A stretch of 64,000 nucleotides of DNA from Pseudoduganella ginsengisoli (GCF_009720865.1 NZ_WNLA01000004.1:62001-126000), one strand, 5' to 3'. Shown: positions 46,295 to 56,346, numbered from the stretch's first letter. A program made the numbers and translations. Notes: a model not told the origin generated them from the letters alone.

Positions 46295-46843
46295 TTACTT
46301 TGCCAATGTTTTGTCGGTGCGGCGCAGCCACGCTTCGTGGATCACGTGCCATGTCGCGCCGCCATCCGTGGTGCTGTCCCAGCGGTGATGCACGCCGCCT
46401 GCCTCCGGCTCCCACACGGTGCGGTGCAGCTCGCGTTCGCCCTGGTCGTTGACGAAATAACCGGTCATCAGCATGCGGCCGCCCTGCCAACCGCCGCCGA
46501 TCGGCGCGAAATTGCCGCGCGCGCTGGTCCACACGTGGCGCCACAGCCGGTGCTTGCGGTCATACATGCTCAAGCTGGTGCCGGCGCCGTTTTCCGGGCC
46601 ATTGCCGCGCCACCATTCCTGCAGCACGCACCCCTGTTCGATTTTTTCAATCAGGGTATGGCCCAGCAATTTGCCGTCGCGGTCGTACGCTTCCCAGTTT
46701 CCCACCCAGAAATCGAATTGCCGGTATTCGTCCGTGCCACAGGACGGCGATGGTGGCGATGACGGCGCTGGCGCGGCGGCGTATGAAGCGCTCGTGGCTG
46801 CAATGGCCGTCATGGCCAATGCGCATACAATGTGACGGATCAT
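46295..46843 (-). CDS. Secreted DUF1579-like protein
   Basis: 182 aa from the ATG at 46843. Signal IRHIVCALAMTAIAATSASYA. The mature part (FDFWVGNWEAYDRDGKLLGHTLIEKIEQGCVLQEWW, then GTSLSMYDRKHRLWRHVWTSARG, and a run ending HHRWDSTTDGGATW) has the pattern of DUF1579-type lipocalin-like proteins. Function unknown. Divergent from a LysR regulator 106 bases away, which may control it. Confidence 0.75.
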   Translation of the reverse strand: MIRHIVCALAMTAIAATSASYAAAPAPSSPPSPSCGTDEYRQFDFWVGNWEAYDRDGKLLGHTLIEKIEQGCVLQEWWRGNGPENGAGTSLSMYDRKHRLWRHVWTSARGNFAPIGGGWQGGRMLMTGYFVNDQGERELHRTVWEPEAGGVHHRWDSTTDGGATWHVIHEAWLRRTDKTLAK

Positions 46844-46949
46844 GAATTTCTCCCTGGACAATGACTGAATCAATGGATGCATTGTCAGGGCCCTGGCTGG
46901 GCGGCGACAGGCGCCGGATGAACACCATGCTTTCAGTATTGAACAACGC

Positions 46950-47840
46950 ATGAACACACACAAGCTTGCATGGAACGATTTCCAGGTGCTGCTGGCCGTG
47001 GCGCGCCATGGCTCGCTGTCGAAGGCGGCCGAAGCGCTGGGCTCCAGCCATCCCACGCTGTTTCGCCGTATCCGCGCCATTGAAATCGCCGTCGGCGCCA
47101 CGCTGTTCGAGCGCAGCCGCCAGGGTTACCGTGCCACGGAGGCGGCGGCGGCGTTGCTGGCGCTGGCGGGGGAGTTCGAACAGCGCCTGCATGAGCTCGA
47201 CCGCGACAGTGCGCTGGCCGCCGAAGGACGCCTGACGGTGACCACCACCGAGACGCTGGTGCCGCACGTGGTGCCGCCGCTGCTGGCGCGCTGCCGCGCC
47301 GCATTGCCGAAGGTGAGCATCAATCTCTTGATCGATGAGCGGCTGGCCAATATCCGCCAGCGTGAAGCGGACATCGCGCTGCGCGCCGGCGGCGAGCCGG
47401 AGGGCGACCTGATTGGCCGCGTCGTGTGCGATATCGGCGTGGCAATGTATGCGCCGCTGGATTGGCCTGCCGTCGATACCGCCGCGCTGCAGCGGCAGCC
47501 ATGGATCACGGTCGACGACACACTGGCGCACCTGGCGTCGTCGCGCTGGCTGCAAGCGCAGGGGCTGATACAGCGCGCGGCGGTGCGCTGTTCCAGCACG
47601 CTGGCCGTTGCGCGGCTGATGGAAGCCGGCTTGGGCATCGGCATCCTGCCCTGCTACCTGGGCGACTCCAGCGCGCAGCTGCGGCGCATTTCTCCGCCGC
47701 TGCCCGAATTCCGCTCTCAGTTGTGGCTGCTGACACCGCGCCAGTTGCGCGGCGTGCCGCGCGTGTCGGCCGCACTGGAATGCCTGACGGCCGGCTTGCG
47801 GGACATGGCGGACTTGTTTGAAGGGCGGCGCGGCCTCTGA
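46950..47840 (+). CDS. LysR-family transcriptional regulator
   Basis: 296 aa. N-terminal winged HTH: WNDFQVLLAVARHGSLSKAAEALGSSHPTLFRRIRAIEIAVGATLFERSRQGYRAT. The effector domain opens with LTVTTTETLVPHVVPPLLARC and includes ADIALRAGGEPEGDLIGRVVCDIG and GLGIGILPCYLGD. It belongs to the LysR group with V-shaped 'HPTLFRR' recognition helix. Divergent from the DUF1579-like gene; target unknown. Confidence 0.92.
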   Translation: MNTHKLAWNDFQVLLAVARHGSLSKAAEALGSSHPTLFRRIRAIEIAVGATLFERSRQGYRATEAAAALLALAGEFEQRLHELDRDSALAAEGRLTVTTTETLVPHVVPPLLARCRAALPKVSINLLIDERLANIRQREADIALRAGGEPEGDLIGRVVCDIGVAMYAPLDWPAVDTAALQRQPWITVDDTLAHLASSRWLQAQGLIQRAAVRCSSTLAVARLMEAGLGIGILPCYLGDSSAQLRRISPPLPEFRSQLWLLTPRQLRGVPRVSAALECLTAGLRDMADLFEGRRGL

Positions 47841-47892
47841 ACGCGTTGCTAAAATGCGTTATCATTGAGATAACTATTCCCCGGAGGTACCC

Positions 47893-48947
47893 ATGAGTAA
47901 AGCCCTGCGCCTGTCTGAAAAATGGTTCCAGCGTGGCTTGTGGCTGGTCGCGTTTGCGTTTGCCGGCTTCTTGATCGGCCTGGGCGGCAAGATCGTCGAC
48001 AACCTGGGGACGGTCGAGCAGCCGCTGGCGCTGGAACAATTCATGGATCCGCAGCGCACGCCCGCCGTGCGCGAAGCGCTGAGGCAGGAAGAGGCCAGGC
48101 TGTCCGCAGCCGGCAAGGCGCTGGAGCAGGCGCGCCAGCAGCATCAGGTGGCGCAAGCCAATACGCAGTCGGCCCGTGAAACGTTCGATAACTGGCTGGC
48201 CACGCGCCATGCCACCGCCAGGCCGGAACAAGACCCGGAACTCATCAAACGCACGCAGCAGCTTGACAGCCTGAAAGCCGACGAGCGCAAGGCGCTCTCT
48301 GCCGTGGAAGCGCAGGAACAGGCGCACCTCGATGCATCGCAAGCGAAAGATAAAGCCCAGCAGGAATGGGACAGGCTGGCCGAGGCGGCGCAGGGCGCCT
48401 ACCAGTCCGCCTTGCGGGCGCAGGAATTGCGCGTCTTCGGCTACCGCCTGATGCTGACCTTGCCGTTGCTGATTGCTGCCATCTGGCTGTTCCGCAACAA
48501 GCGCAAGAGCCAGTACTGGCCGTTTGTGTGGGGCTTTATTTACTTTGCAGCGTTTGCGTTCTTGTCGAACTGGTGCCGTACCTGCCCAGCTATGGCGGCT
48601 ATGTGCGCTACCTCGTCGGCATTTTGCTGACAGTGCTGATCGGGCGCCAGGCAATTGTATCGCTGCAGCGCTACCTGGACCGGCAAAAGGCAGCGGAAGC
48701 GCTGCCGGACAGCCAGCGCCGCCGGACGTTATCGTATGACGTGGCGCTGGCGCGGCTGGACAAGGGTGTCTGTCCCGGCTGCGAACGCCCAGTCGACTTG
48801 AAAGACCCGTCGCGCGACTTTTGCCCCCACTGCGGTATCGGCCTGTTCAACCACTGCGGCGCCTGCAGCGCCCGCAAGAGTGCGTTCAGCCGGTTTTGCC
48901 ATGCTTGCGGCACGCAGGCCAGCCCTGAAAACAGTGAAATGGCCTGA
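47893..48947 (+). pseudogene. Zinc-ribbon membrane protein split by a frameshift
   Basis: Two frames encode one protein. The first (47893-48630) has a TM near 15-35, a Gln/Ala/Glu-rich coiled coil (about 60-160) and two TMs; it goes out of frame near 48563 after IYFAAFAFL. The second frame resumes with VELVPYLPSYGGYVRYLVGILLTVLIG, then a double zinc ribbon (CPGC..CPHC..CGAC..CHAC) to 48947. One missing base in TTCTTGTCGAACTG would join them into about 351 aa. GGAGG precedes the ATG. Either a true mutation or a read error; no slippery heptamer is present. Confidence 0.75.
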
Positions 48948-49070
48948 AAACCGACGTCTGGTCCCCGTTTTTTGCAGTTCATCGCAATCCTGATCTGAAT
49001 CAAAGGGCGTATCGGTATAGTTCAACCATACCGCAATACTTCAGCAATCACAGATCAGGGGAGAATAAAA

Positions 49071-49286
49071 ATGAATATCGCTAAAAACATGGAAATCATC
49101 TTCGTAGCCGCCGCGCTGGTAGTGGGCTTGACGTCGGAAGCGCTGGCGCGCCCTGCAAAACGTCCGGCAACGACGCTGGAACAGCCATCGTATGTGGCCA
49201 GCCCGGACATCGCCGGCAAAGTGCCGGTCGTCGTCGTGTCGGCCAAGCGCCTGACTGCGGCAGAAAAGGCGGGCTTCGCGGGTTAA
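49071..49286 (+). CDS. Small secreted hypothetical protein
   Basis: 71 aa. Signal peptide-like MEIIFVAAALVVGLTSEALA then a short basic/Pro-rich mature part (RPAKRPATTLEQPSYVASP..VVVVSAKRLTAAEKAGFAG). GGGGAG lies 8-14 bases before the ATG. No family recognised. In line with the GIN-domain gene 27 bases on and probably co-transcribed. Confidence 0.65.
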   Translation: MNIAKNMEIIFVAAALVVGLTSEALARPAKRPATTLEQPSYVASPDIAGKVPVVVVSAKRLTAAEKAGFAG

Positions 49287-49313
49287 TCCGGCAGTGATCG
49301 AGAGGAACCCGCT

Positions 49314-50090
49314 ATGTTAATGAAATCTTTCCGCTTCGGCGCGCTGCTGGCCATCCTGGGCTTTTTTGCAGGTTCAACCATGGAAGCCAATGCCGCCGAT
49401 GAAAACACGACGGAATCCCGCGCCATTGATGCGCGCGTCGTACGCGTCAAGCTCGACGGTGTAATTGACTTGAAGTTACGGCGCGGCGATACGCCATCGC
49501 TGACCGTCACCGGAGACAAACGCTACGTCGCCAAAATCACGACAGTACAGGCAGGCGATACCTTGCACCTGGACTCGGAATCACACGGTTTCAAGTTTGG
49601 CCGCAATACAGTCAAGGCTGAGCTGGTGTTGCCATCGCTGCGTGAACTGGTGTCCGAAGGCGTGGGTACGACGGACGTGTCTGGCTTTTCAGGCGACGAA
49701 ATCCAGCTGACCCTGGATGGCGCGGGCAGCATGAAGGTCTCGTGTGACTACCGCAATATCCGCGCAAACCTGGGCGGTGTGGGCAACATGCACGTGTGGG
49801 CGGCGGACAACGACAGCATCGAACTGGATTTGCAGGGCGCCGGCTACATCACGCTGGGTGGACGCAGCAAGACCCTGAAAGCCAGCCTGGGTGGATTGGG
49901 TGGATTGAATGCGCAGCAATTCCAGGCAGACAGCGTGACCATTGATTTGAGCGGCCTTGGCAATGCGACCGTGACGGCGAAGCAAAACGCCACCTTGAGC
50001 CTGTCCGGGCTGGGTTCCGTCACTGTCTACGGACAGCCGCAAAACCGCAATGTCAGCGTCGATGGCCTGGGCAAGGTGCGCTGGAAATAA
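49314..50090 (+). CDS. GIN-domain (DUF2807) secreted protein
   Basis: 258 aa. Signal SFRFGALLAILGFFAGSTMEANA, then the repeated beta-strand pattern of the GIN/DUF2807 domain: KLDGVIDLKLRRGDTPSLTVTGD, VSEGVGTTDVSGFSGDEIQLTLDGAGSMKVS, LGGVGNMHVWA, LQGAGYITLGG, LSGLGNATV. Forms a right-handed beta-structure; role unknown, thought to be at the envelope. It ends with a TAATG overlap with an in-frame ATG of the next gene's frame. Confidence 0.85.
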   Translation: MLMKSFRFGALLAILGFFAGSTMEANAADENTTESRAIDARVVRVKLDGVIDLKLRRGDTPSLTVTGDKRYVAKITTVQAGDTLHLDSESHGFKFGRNTVKAELVLPSLRELVSEGVGTTDVSGFSGDEIQLTLDGAGSMKVSCDYRNIRANLGGVGNMHVWAADNDSIELDLQGAGYITLGGRSKTLKASLGGLGGLNAQQFQADSVTIDLSGLGNATVTAKQNATLSLSGLGSVTVYGQPQNRNVSVDGLGKVRWK

Positions 50091-50131
50091 TGTATCGGTC
50101 ATCGGAAGAGACAACCGAAAACTTTAGAACA

Positions 50132-50752
50132 ATGAAAAAATTATTAAGGATGATGACTGCGGCCGGTGTGGCATGGGGGATATTGGGAAGCCCCGCCCAT
50201 GCCGGCTTCGCGGAAGGGGCGACAGCCTATAACAACCGCAACTACGCGGTTGCGTACAAAGAAATCGAACCGCTGGCCCGCGCCGGCAATACTGACGCCG
50301 AGCATTTGCTTGGCTTAATGTATTACATGGGCCGCGGCGTGCAGCAAGACTACAAGCAAGCGCTCGTCTGGCACCGCAAGGCGGCATTGAAAGGCAAGGC
50401 CGATGCGCAATACGTGGTGGGCGCCATGTATTACACCGGCAATGCCGTGATCCAGGACCATAAGCAAGCCATCACGTGGTTCCGCAAGGCAGCCGAGCAA
50501 GGCCATGCGGAAGCGCAGCAAGTACTGGGGCTGATGTACCGGTATCACATCGGTGGCATGCCGCAGGATAATGTGCTGGCCTATATGCTGTGGAACTTGT
50601 CGGCGGCGGCCGGCAACGCCAACGCGGCCGAGCAGCGTTCGGCCATCGTCAAGAAAATGACGGCGGAACAGATTGAGGAAGGGCAGATGCTGTCGGCGAA
50701 CTGGAAGGTCAATACGCCGTTGCCACGCAGTTCTCGCACGGGAGGCGGTTAA
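50132..50752 (+). CDS. Sel1-repeat (TPR-like) secreted protein
   Basis: 206 aa from the ATG at 50132 (MKKLLRMMTAAGVAWGILGSPAHA signal); an in-frame ATG at 50090 would overlap the previous stop and place 14 residues before the signal. Three Sel1-like repeats: AEHLLGLMYYMGRGVQQDYKQALVWHRKAA, AQYVVGAMYYTGNAVIQDHKQAITWFRKAA, and AQQVLGLMYRYHIGGMPQDNVLAYMLWNLSAA. Probably a periplasmic protein-interaction module. Confidence 0.85.
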   Translation: MKKLLRMMTAAGVAWGILGSPAHAGFAEGATAYNNRNYAVAYKEIEPLARAGNTDAEHLLGLMYYMGRGVQQDYKQALVWHRKAALKGKADAQYVVGAMYYTGNAVIQDHKQAITWFRKAAEQGHAEAQQVLGLMYRYHIGGMPQDNVLAYMLWNLSAAAGNANAAEQRSAIVKKMTAEQIEEGQMLSANWKVNTPLPRSSRTGGG

Positions 50753-50832
50753 GCTGTCCTGGCGGGCCGGGCGTGTGCTGCGCGCCCGGCCCGCCCACGT
50801 TACAATCGCCCTTTCATTCGAAAGGGTCCCCC

Positions 50833-51813
50833 ATGCGCGCAATTGAAATCACCCAGCCGGGCGCTCCCGACGTGCTGCGGCTGTGCGAACGTCCCATTCC
50901 CGAACCCAAAGCTGGCGAAGTGCTGATCAAGGTGCACTTCGCCGGCGTCAACCGTCCCGACGTGTTCCAGCGTATGGGCAGTTATGCGCCGCCACCGGGC
51001 GCCTCCGATATCCCTGGCTTGGAAGTGGCGGGGGAAATCGTCGGCGGAGACCTGGCAAATACCCCCTTCAAGCGGGGCGACCTGGTCTGTGCGCTGGCGC
51101 AGGGCGGCGGCTATGCCGAGTATTGCACGGCGCCCGTGCAGCAAGTGCTGCCGGCGCCGCAAGGCTGGTCTGCACTGGAAGCGGCGTCGCTGCCGGAAAC
51201 CTTCTTTACCGTGTGGAGCAATGTGTTCGACCGCGCGCAATTGTCGGAAGGTGAAACCTTACTGGTGCAGGGCGGCACGTCCGGCATTGGCGTGACGGCC
51301 ATCCAGCTGGCGAAAGCGCTGGGCCACCGCGTGTTTGCCACGGCAGGCAGCGATGCCAAGGCGCGCGAATGCGAGCGCCTGGGCGCCGAGCGGGGCATTA
51401 ATTACAAGACGGAAGACTTCGCTGTGGTCGTCAAGGAATTGACGGCGGGGAAGGGCGTCGATGTCATCCTCGACATGGTGGGCGGCGATTACCTGCCCCG
51501 TGAAATTGCGTGCCTGGCCGATGATGGCCGAATTGCCATTATTGCCTTGCTGGGTGGCGCCAAAGGGACGCTGGACATGGGGCAGGTGCTGCGCCGCCGT
51601 TTGACGGTCACGGGTTCCACGCTGCGCCCCCGCTCCGCGGACTTCAAGGGCCGTATCGCGATGCAACTGCAGGAAGTTGTCTGGCCCCTGTTGCAACAGC
51701 GGGCCATCAAGCCGGTGATTTTCAAGACCTTCCCGCTGGAGCAGGCGGCCGAGGCCCATCAACTGATGGAAAGCTCGACGCATATTGGCAAGATTATGTT
51801 GCAAGTCGCATAA
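50833..51813 (+). CDS. NAD(P)H quinone oxidoreductase (zeta-crystallin/PIG3 type)
   Basis: 326 aa from the ATG at 50833. MDR superfamily without zinc ligands: GroES-like N-domain (VHFAGVNRPDVFQRMGSYAPPPGASDIPGLEVAGEIV), Rossmann motif VQGGTSGIGVTAIQLAKALG, then DMVGGDYLPRE and STLRPRSADFKGRIA typical of the PIG3 subgroup. NADPH-dependent reduction of quinones is likely. It stands alone before tpiA; similar genes next to tpiA are common in Burkholderiales. Confidence 0.9.
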   Translation: MRAIEITQPGAPDVLRLCERPIPEPKAGEVLIKVHFAGVNRPDVFQRMGSYAPPPGASDIPGLEVAGEIVGGDLANTPFKRGDLVCALAQGGGYAEYCTAPVQQVLPAPQGWSALEAASLPETFFTVWSNVFDRAQLSEGETLLVQGGTSGIGVTAIQLAKALGHRVFATAGSDAKARECERLGAERGINYKTEDFAVVVKELTAGKGVDVILDMVGGDYLPREIACLADDGRIAIIALLGGAKGTLDMGQVLRRRLTVTGSTLRPRSADFKGRIAMQLQEVVWPLLQQRAIKPVIFKTFPLEQAAEAHQLMESSTHIGKIMLQVA

Positions 51814-51841
51814 ACGGCATTTAACAAAGCAACGGTATTCT

Positions 51842-51871
51842 TTGACCCCGATTAATGCCTCGCGCTAAAAT
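51842..51871 (+). promoter_or_regulatory. Promoter of tpiA-secG
   Basis: TTGACC (51842-51847), 18-base spacer, TAAAAT (51866-51871), 26 bases before the tpiA ATG. Confidence 0.6.
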
Positions 51872-51897
51872 AACGGGTTATTGAATTTTAGGCTACT

Positions 51898-52656
51898 ATG
51901 CGACGCAAACTTGTAATCGGCAATTGGAAGATGAATGGCAGCCGCGACAGCATCAACACGCTGTTGTCCGGTATTACTGCCGGACTGGCCACGAAATCGG
52001 CCCAACAAGCGGATACGGCGGTTTGTGCACCGGCGCCATACCTGGCGCAGTGCCAGCAGCTGTTGACGGGCACGCCGGTGGCTTGGGGTTCGCAAGATGT
52101 GTCGGCTTACGCGGCTGGCGCCTACACGGGCGAAGTGGCGGCCTCGATGCTGAATGACTTTGGTTGCCGCTATGCTATCGTCGGCCACTCGGAGCGCCGC
52201 GCTTACCACGGCGAGTCGAATGAACTGGTGGCGCAAAAAGCGCTGGCCGCAGTCAATGCGGGTCTGACGCCGGTGGTGTGCGTGGGTGAAACGCTGGAGC
52301 AGCGCGAAGCCGGCCAGACCAATGTCATCGTGTGTGCGCAATTGCAAGCCGTGATGGATGTGCTGGATACGGCATCGCTGGCGAAGATCGTGCTGGCGTA
52401 CGAGCCGGTATGGGCGATCGGCACCGGCAAGACCGCGACGCCGGCCATGGCGCAGGAAGTGCACGCTGAACTGCGCAAGCAGCTGGCAAGCCGCAGCGTG
52501 GAAGTCGCGCAAGGCATGCAAATCCTGTACGGCGGCAGTATGAAGCCGGACAACGCGAAAGAATTGATGGCGCAGCCGGATATCGATGGCGGCCTGATTG
52601 GCGGCGCGGCACTGAAGCCGGCGGACTTCCTTGGCATTATTTACGCAGCAGATTAA
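51898..52656 (+). CDS. tpiA: Triosephosphate isomerase
   Basis: Interconverts dihydroxyacetone phosphate and glyceraldehyde 3-phosphate. 252 aa. Catalytic residues: K11 in GNWKMN, H97 in VGHSERR, E169 in [11 protein letters not shown]; the phosphate loop YGGSMKPDN is at the end region. No strong Shine-Dalgarno, only AGG in TTTTAGGCTACT. secG follows after 19 bases, the usual tpiA-secG pair. Confidence 0.98.
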   Translation: MRRKLVIGNWKMNGSRDSINTLLSGITAGLATKSAQQADTAVCAPAPYLAQCQQLLTGTPVAWGSQDVSAYAAGAYTGEVAASMLNDFGCRYAIVGHSERRAYHGESNELVAQKALAAVNAGLTPVVCVGETLEQREAGQTNVIVCAQLQAVMDVLDTASLAKIVLAYEPVWAIGTGKTATPAMAQEVHAELRKQLASRSVEVAQGMQILYGGSMKPDNAKELMAQPDIDGGLIGGAALKPADFLGIIYAAD

Positions 52657-52675
52657 TTAACTGGAATAGAGATAC

Positions 52676-53122
52676 ATGAACGCTTTTTACAACGTGATCA
52701 TCATCGTGCAGGTTTTGTCGGCGCTGGCCATTATCGGCCTCGTGCTGCTGCAGCATGGTAAAGGCGCCGATATGGGCGCAGCTTTTGGCTCCGGCGCATC
52801 GGGCAGCCTGTTTGGCGCCAGCGGTTCGTCGAACTTCATGTCGAAATCCACGGCGATTGCCGCCGCCATCTTCTTTGGCGCGACCCTGGCGCTGGCATCG
52901 ATGGCAACGCACCGCGCCAGCAGCACCGGCGGTGGCGTGTTGGAGAACTACAAAGCTGCGCCGGCCGCACCTGCGCCTGTCAAAGGCGCTGACGCGATCC
53001 CTGGCGCCGCGCCGGCTGCACCGGCTGCTGTCAATGATGGCGTACCTGCCGCAGCGCCTGCTGCTGCCTCGGCAGCCTCCGCTCCGGCTGCGCCTGCTTC
53101 GGCGCCGGCTCAGCAGAAGTAA
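52676..53122 (+). CDS. secG: Protein translocase subunit SecG
   Basis: Accessory subunit of the SecYEG channel. 148 aa. Two membrane helices (about 5-25 and 58-78) flank the conserved cytoplasmic loop LLQHGKGADMGAAFGSGASGSLFGASGSSNFMSK. The C-terminal 60 residues are Ala/Pro-rich and longer than in E. coli, as in other betaproteobacteria. GAGATAC precedes the ATG. Confidence 0.96.
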   Translation: MNAFYNVIIIVQVLSALAIIGLVLLQHGKGADMGAAFGSGASGSLFGASGSSNFMSKSTAIAAAIFFGATLALASMATHRASSTGGGVLENYKAAPAAPAPVKGADAIPGAAPAAPAAVNDGVPAAAPAAASAASAPAAPASAPAQQK

Positions 53123-53186
53123 TCGGAGTACTCTAGGATTTTAGTCAAGTTTGTTCGTTTTTCTTCTTGTTTCAGCGCAATTCGCA

Positions 53187-53215
53187 TTAACAAAGACGCT
53201 GAATTCGATTAGAAT
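53187..53215 (+). promoter_or_regulatory. Promoter of tRNA-Leu
   Basis: TTAACA (53187-53192), 17-base spacer, TAGAAT (53210-53215), 15 bases before the tRNA 5' end. It allows transcription independent of secG. Confidence 0.65.
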
Positions 53216-53230
53216 AGCGGCCTTAAACAA

Positions 53231-53315
53231 GCCGACGTGGTGAAATTGGTAGACACGCTATCTTGAGGGGGTAGTGGCGCAAGCTGTACGAGTTCGAGTC
53301 TCGTCGTCGGCACCA
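53231..53315 (+). tRNA. tRNA-Leu(GAG)
   Basis: 85 bases including encoded CCA. Acceptor stem GCCGACG / CGTCGGC, D arm with GGTGAAATTGGTAGACAC, anticodon stem CTATC/GGTAG with loop TTGAGGG (anticodon GAG at 53265-53267), a long variable arm as in all Leu tRNAs, and T arm with GTTCGAGTC. It reads CUC/CUU codons. Confidence 0.96.
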
Positions 53316-53322
53316 TAATTAG

Positions 53323-53376
53323 AAAAGCCAGCAAGGAGGCTGGGGTTGTGAACCCTGACCAACCGCTGGTTTTTTT
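53323..53376 (+). terminator. Terminator after tRNA-Leu
   Basis: Outer stem AGCCAGC (53326-53332) / GCTGGTT (53365-53371, one G-T pair), inner stem GGGTT-GTG-AACCC, then a run of T to 53376. The remaining 53377-53599 holds the nuo promoter region. There a CCGCGG-TTGACT-CCGCGG dyad (about 53543-53560) is the only structure noted. Confidence 0.75.
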
Positions 53377-53599
53377 ACGAGGATGTTTAGCTCAGATCCG
53401 GCGCAGTAAATAAGCGCTGGCCGGGATTGAGCGACAGAGCTTGTTTCATACTGAACGTAGTCAGGCGTGGCAACGAAGCCAGTGCGCTGCACGGTGGGAA
53501 GGCCGCAACGACGCTGTGTTCCGTATGGGGCAGGCGCTCACGCCGCGGTTGACTCCGCGGTGACATTCAACCGAACGTTCAACATTAAGCTCAACCACC

Positions 53600-53959
53600 G
53601 TGAACCTCGAAAATTATTTCCCCGTCCTCCTGTTCCTGCTCGTCGGCATTGGTGTCGGCGTCGTCCCGCAGGTCCTGGGCCGTCTGCTCGGTCCACACAA
53701 GCCTGACTCTGCAAAATTGTCCCCTTACGAGTGCGGCTTCGAAGCGTTCGAAGATGCGCGCATGAAATTCGACGTGCGTTACTACCTCGTCGCGATCCTG
53801 TTCATTTTGTTCGACCTGGAAACGGCATTCTTCTTCCCATGGGGCGTGTCGATGCGCGAACTGGGCTGGCAAGGTTTTGTCACGATGATGGTGTTCATCG
53901 CTGAATTCGTGGTCGGTTTTTGGTATATCTGGAAGAAAGGTGCCCTTGATTGGGAATAA
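53600..53959 (+). CDS. nuoA: NADH dehydrogenase subunit A
   Basis: Complex I membrane subunit. 119 aa, GTG start ([14 protein letters not shown]), three membrane helices. The conserved loop between TM1 and TM2 is [36 protein letters not shown], which lies near the quinone site. No clear ribosome site before the GTG. First gene of the nuo operon, 3 bases before nuoB. Confidence 0.97.
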   Translation: MNLENYFPVLLFLLVGIGVGVVPQVLGRLLGPHKPDSAKLSPYECGFEAFEDARMKFDVRYYLVAILFILFDLETAFFFPWGVSMRELGWQGFVTMMVFIAEFVVGFWYIWKKGALDWE

Positions 53960-53962
53960 GCC

Positions 53963-54439
53963 ATGGCTATTGAAGGCGTATTAAACGAAGGTTTCATCAC
54001 CACCACAGCCGACAAGCTGATCAACTGGGCGCGTACCGGGTCGATGTTCCCGATGACGTTCGGCCTGGCCTGCTGCGCGGTTGAAATGATGCACGCGGGC
54101 GCGGCCCGTTACGACCTGGACCGCTTCGGCGTCGTGTTCCGTCCATCGCCACGCCAGTCGGACGTGATGATCGTGGCCGGCACGCTGTGCAACAAGATGG
54201 CGCCGGCGCTGCGCAAGGTATACGACCAGATGTCGGAACCACGCTGGGTCATTTCCATGGGTTCGTGCGCGAACGGCGGCGGCTACTACCACTATTCGTA
54301 TTCCGTCGTACGCGGCTGCGACCGCGTGGTGCCGGTGGACGTCTACGTGCCAGGCTGCCCGCCGACCGCGGAAGCGCTGTTGTACGGCATCCTGCAATTG
54401 CAGAACAAGATCAAGCGTACCAACACGATCGCACGCTAA
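53963..54439 (+). CDS. nuoB: NADH dehydrogenase subunit B
   Basis: Carries cluster N2, the last Fe-S centre before quinone. 158 aa. Ligands C37-C38 (GLACCAVEM), C102 (MGSCANGG) and C132 (VPGCPPT). Hydrophilic peripheral arm at the membrane junction. Between nuoA and nuoC. Confidence 0.98.
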   Translation: MAIEGVLNEGFITTTADKLINWARTGSMFPMTFGLACCAVEMMHAGAARYDLDRFGVVFRPSPRQSDVMIVAGTLCNKMAPALRKVYDQMSEPRWVISMGSCANGGGYYHYSYSVVRGCDRVVPVDVYVPGCPPTAEALLYGILQLQNKIKRTNTIAR

Positions 54440-54457
54440 TCGGGACGCTGAAAAAAT

Positions 54458-55051
54458 ATGAGTACACAACTGGAAGTATTGCAATCCGCCCTGGCTCAAG
54501 CGCTGGGCGAGCGCGTTACCGTGACGGTCGCGCTGGGCGAAGTCACCCTGGTGGTGAAAAACGCCGCTGACTACTACGGCGTCATGCAGACGCTGCGCGA
54601 CAACGCCGCACTCGGGTTCGACCAGCTGGTCGACCTGTGCGGCGTCGACTATTCCACCTACGGCGAAGGCGCGTGGGACGGCCAGCGTTTCGCCGCCGTC
54701 GTGCACCTGCTGTCGGTCAAGCACAACTGGCGCGTGCGCGTGCGCGTGTTTGCACCGGACGATGAGATGCCTGTCGTGGCATCCATCACGCCGCTGTGGC
54801 GTTCGTCGAACTGGTTCGAGCGCGAAGCGTTCGACATGTACGGCATCATCTTTGAAGGCCACAACGACTTGCGCCGCATCCTGACCGACTACGGTTTCAT
54901 GGGCCACCCATTCCGCAAGGACTTCCCGGTATCGGGCTATGTGGAAATGCGCTACGACGAAGCTCAAAAGCGCGTCATCTACCAGCCTGTGACCATCGAT
55001 CCGCGCGAAAACGTGCCGCGCGTGATCCGCGAAGAAAACTACGGGAAGTAA
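54458..55051 (+). CDS. nuoC: NADH dehydrogenase subunit C
   Basis: 197 aa 30-kDa subunit of the peripheral arm. Family motif [39 protein letters not shown]. Separate from nuoD, unlike the E. coli NuoCD fusion, as is normal in betaproteobacteria. 3 bases before nuoD. Confidence 0.98.
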   Translation: MSTQLEVLQSALAQALGERVTVTVALGEVTLVVKNAADYYGVMQTLRDNAALGFDQLVDLCGVDYSTYGEGAWDGQRFAAVVHLLSVKHNWRVRVRVFAPDDEMPVVASITPLWRSSNWFEREAFDMYGIIFEGHNDLRRILTDYGFMGHPFRKDFPVSGYVEMRYDEAQKRVIYQPVTIDPRENVPRVIREENYGK

Positions 55052-55054
55052 AAC

Positions 55055-56308
55055 ATGGCTGAGATTAAGAATTACACCCTGAACTTTGGTCCGCAGCACC
55101 CGGCAGCGCACGGCGTGCTGCGTCTGGTGCTGGAACTGGACGGCGAGGTGATCCAGCGCGCCGACCCGCATATCGGCCTGCTGCACCGCGCCACGGAAAA
55201 GCTGGCGGAACAAAAGACGTACCTGCAGTCCGTGCCTTACATGGACCGCCTCGACTACGTGTCGATGATGTGCAACGAGCACGCGTACGTGATGGCCATC
55301 GAGAAGCTGCTGGGCCTGGAAGTACCGCTGCGCGCACAGTACATCCGCGTGATGTTCGATGAAATCACCCGTATCCTGAACCACCTGATGTGGCTGGGCG
55401 CGCACGCGCTGGACGTGGGCGCCATGGGCCCGTTCCTGTACGCGTTCCGCGACCGCGAAGACTTGTTCGACTGCTACGAAGCCGTGTCCGGCGCCCGTAT
55501 GCACGCGGCGTACTACCGCCCGGGCGGCGTGTACCGCGATTTGCCGGACTCGATGCCGCAGCACAAGCAATCGCCGATCAAGTCCGCCAAGACCATCAAG
55601 GAACTCAACGAAAACCGCCAGGGCTCGCTGCTGGACTTCATCGAAGACTTCACGCGCCGTTTCCCGACCTATGTCGATGAATACGAAACCCTGCTGACCG
55701 ATAACCGTATCTGGAAACAGCGTACGGTCGGCATTGGTGTCGTCAAGCCGGAAGATGCGCTGGCAATGGGCTTCTCGGGCGCCATGCTGCGCGGTTCGGG
55801 CATTGCCTGGGACTTGCGCAAGAAGCAGCCGTACGAGGTATACGACTTGCTGGACTTCGATATCCCGGTTGGCACCAACGGCGACTGCTATGACCGTTAC
55901 CTGGTGCGCGTGGAAGAACTGCGCCAGTCGAACCGCATCATCAAGCAGTGCGTGGAATGGCTGCGCAACAATCCAGGCCCGGTCATCACGGACAACCGCA
56001 AGGTGGCGCCGCCATCGCGCGTGGACATGAAGACCAACATGGAGTCCTTGATTCACCACTTCAAGCTGTTCACTGAAGGCTTCCACGTACCACCAGGCGA
56101 AGCATACAGCGCGGTGGAACATCCGAAGGGCGAATTCGGCGTCTACCTGATATCGGACGGCGCGAATAAGCCATACCGCATGAAGCTGCGCGCTCCAGAC
56201 TACGTCCACCTGGCGTCGCTGGATGAAATGGCACGCGGCCACATGATTGCCGATGCCGTGACCATCATTGGTACGCAGGACATCGTGTTCGGCAGCATTG
56301 ACCGATAA
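55055..56308 (+). CDS. nuoD: NADH dehydrogenase subunit D
   Basis: 417 aa 49-kDa subunit forming the quinone pocket with NuoB. Signature [22 protein letters not shown] near residue 10 and [15 protein letters not shown]-terminal [13 protein letters not shown] and [11 protein letters not shown]. Evolved from NiFe-hydrogenase large subunits but lacks metal cysteines. Confidence 0.98.
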   Translation: MAEIKNYTLNFGPQHPAAHGVLRLVLELDGEVIQRADPHIGLLHRATEKLAEQKTYLQSVPYMDRLDYVSMMCNEHAYVMAIEKLLGLEVPLRAQYIRVMFDEITRILNHLMWLGAHALDVGAMGPFLYAFRDREDLFDCYEAVSGARMHAAYYRPGGVYRDLPDSMPQHKQSPIKSAKTIKELNENRQGSLLDFIEDFTRRFPTYVDEYETLLTDNRIWKQRTVGIGVVKPEDALAMGFSGAMLRGSGIAWDLRKKQPYEVYDLLDFDIPVGTNGDCYDRYLVRVEELRQSNRIIKQCVEWLRNNPGPVITDNRKVAPPSRVDMKTNMESLIHHFKLFTEGFHVPPGEAYSAVEHPKGEFGVYLISDGANKPYRMKLRAPDYVHLASLDEMARGHMIADAVTIIGTQDIVFGSIDR

Positions 56309-56346
56309 CCTGACCGCTAAGAACGCTAAGTGCGAGAGGCAAACGT

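Noticed and set aside
48555..48570. Programmed -1 frameshift in the zinc-ribbon gene
   Set aside because: Zero-frame codons at the junction (TTC TTG TCG) do not make an X-XXY-YYZ slippery site, and no downstream pseudoknot is evident.
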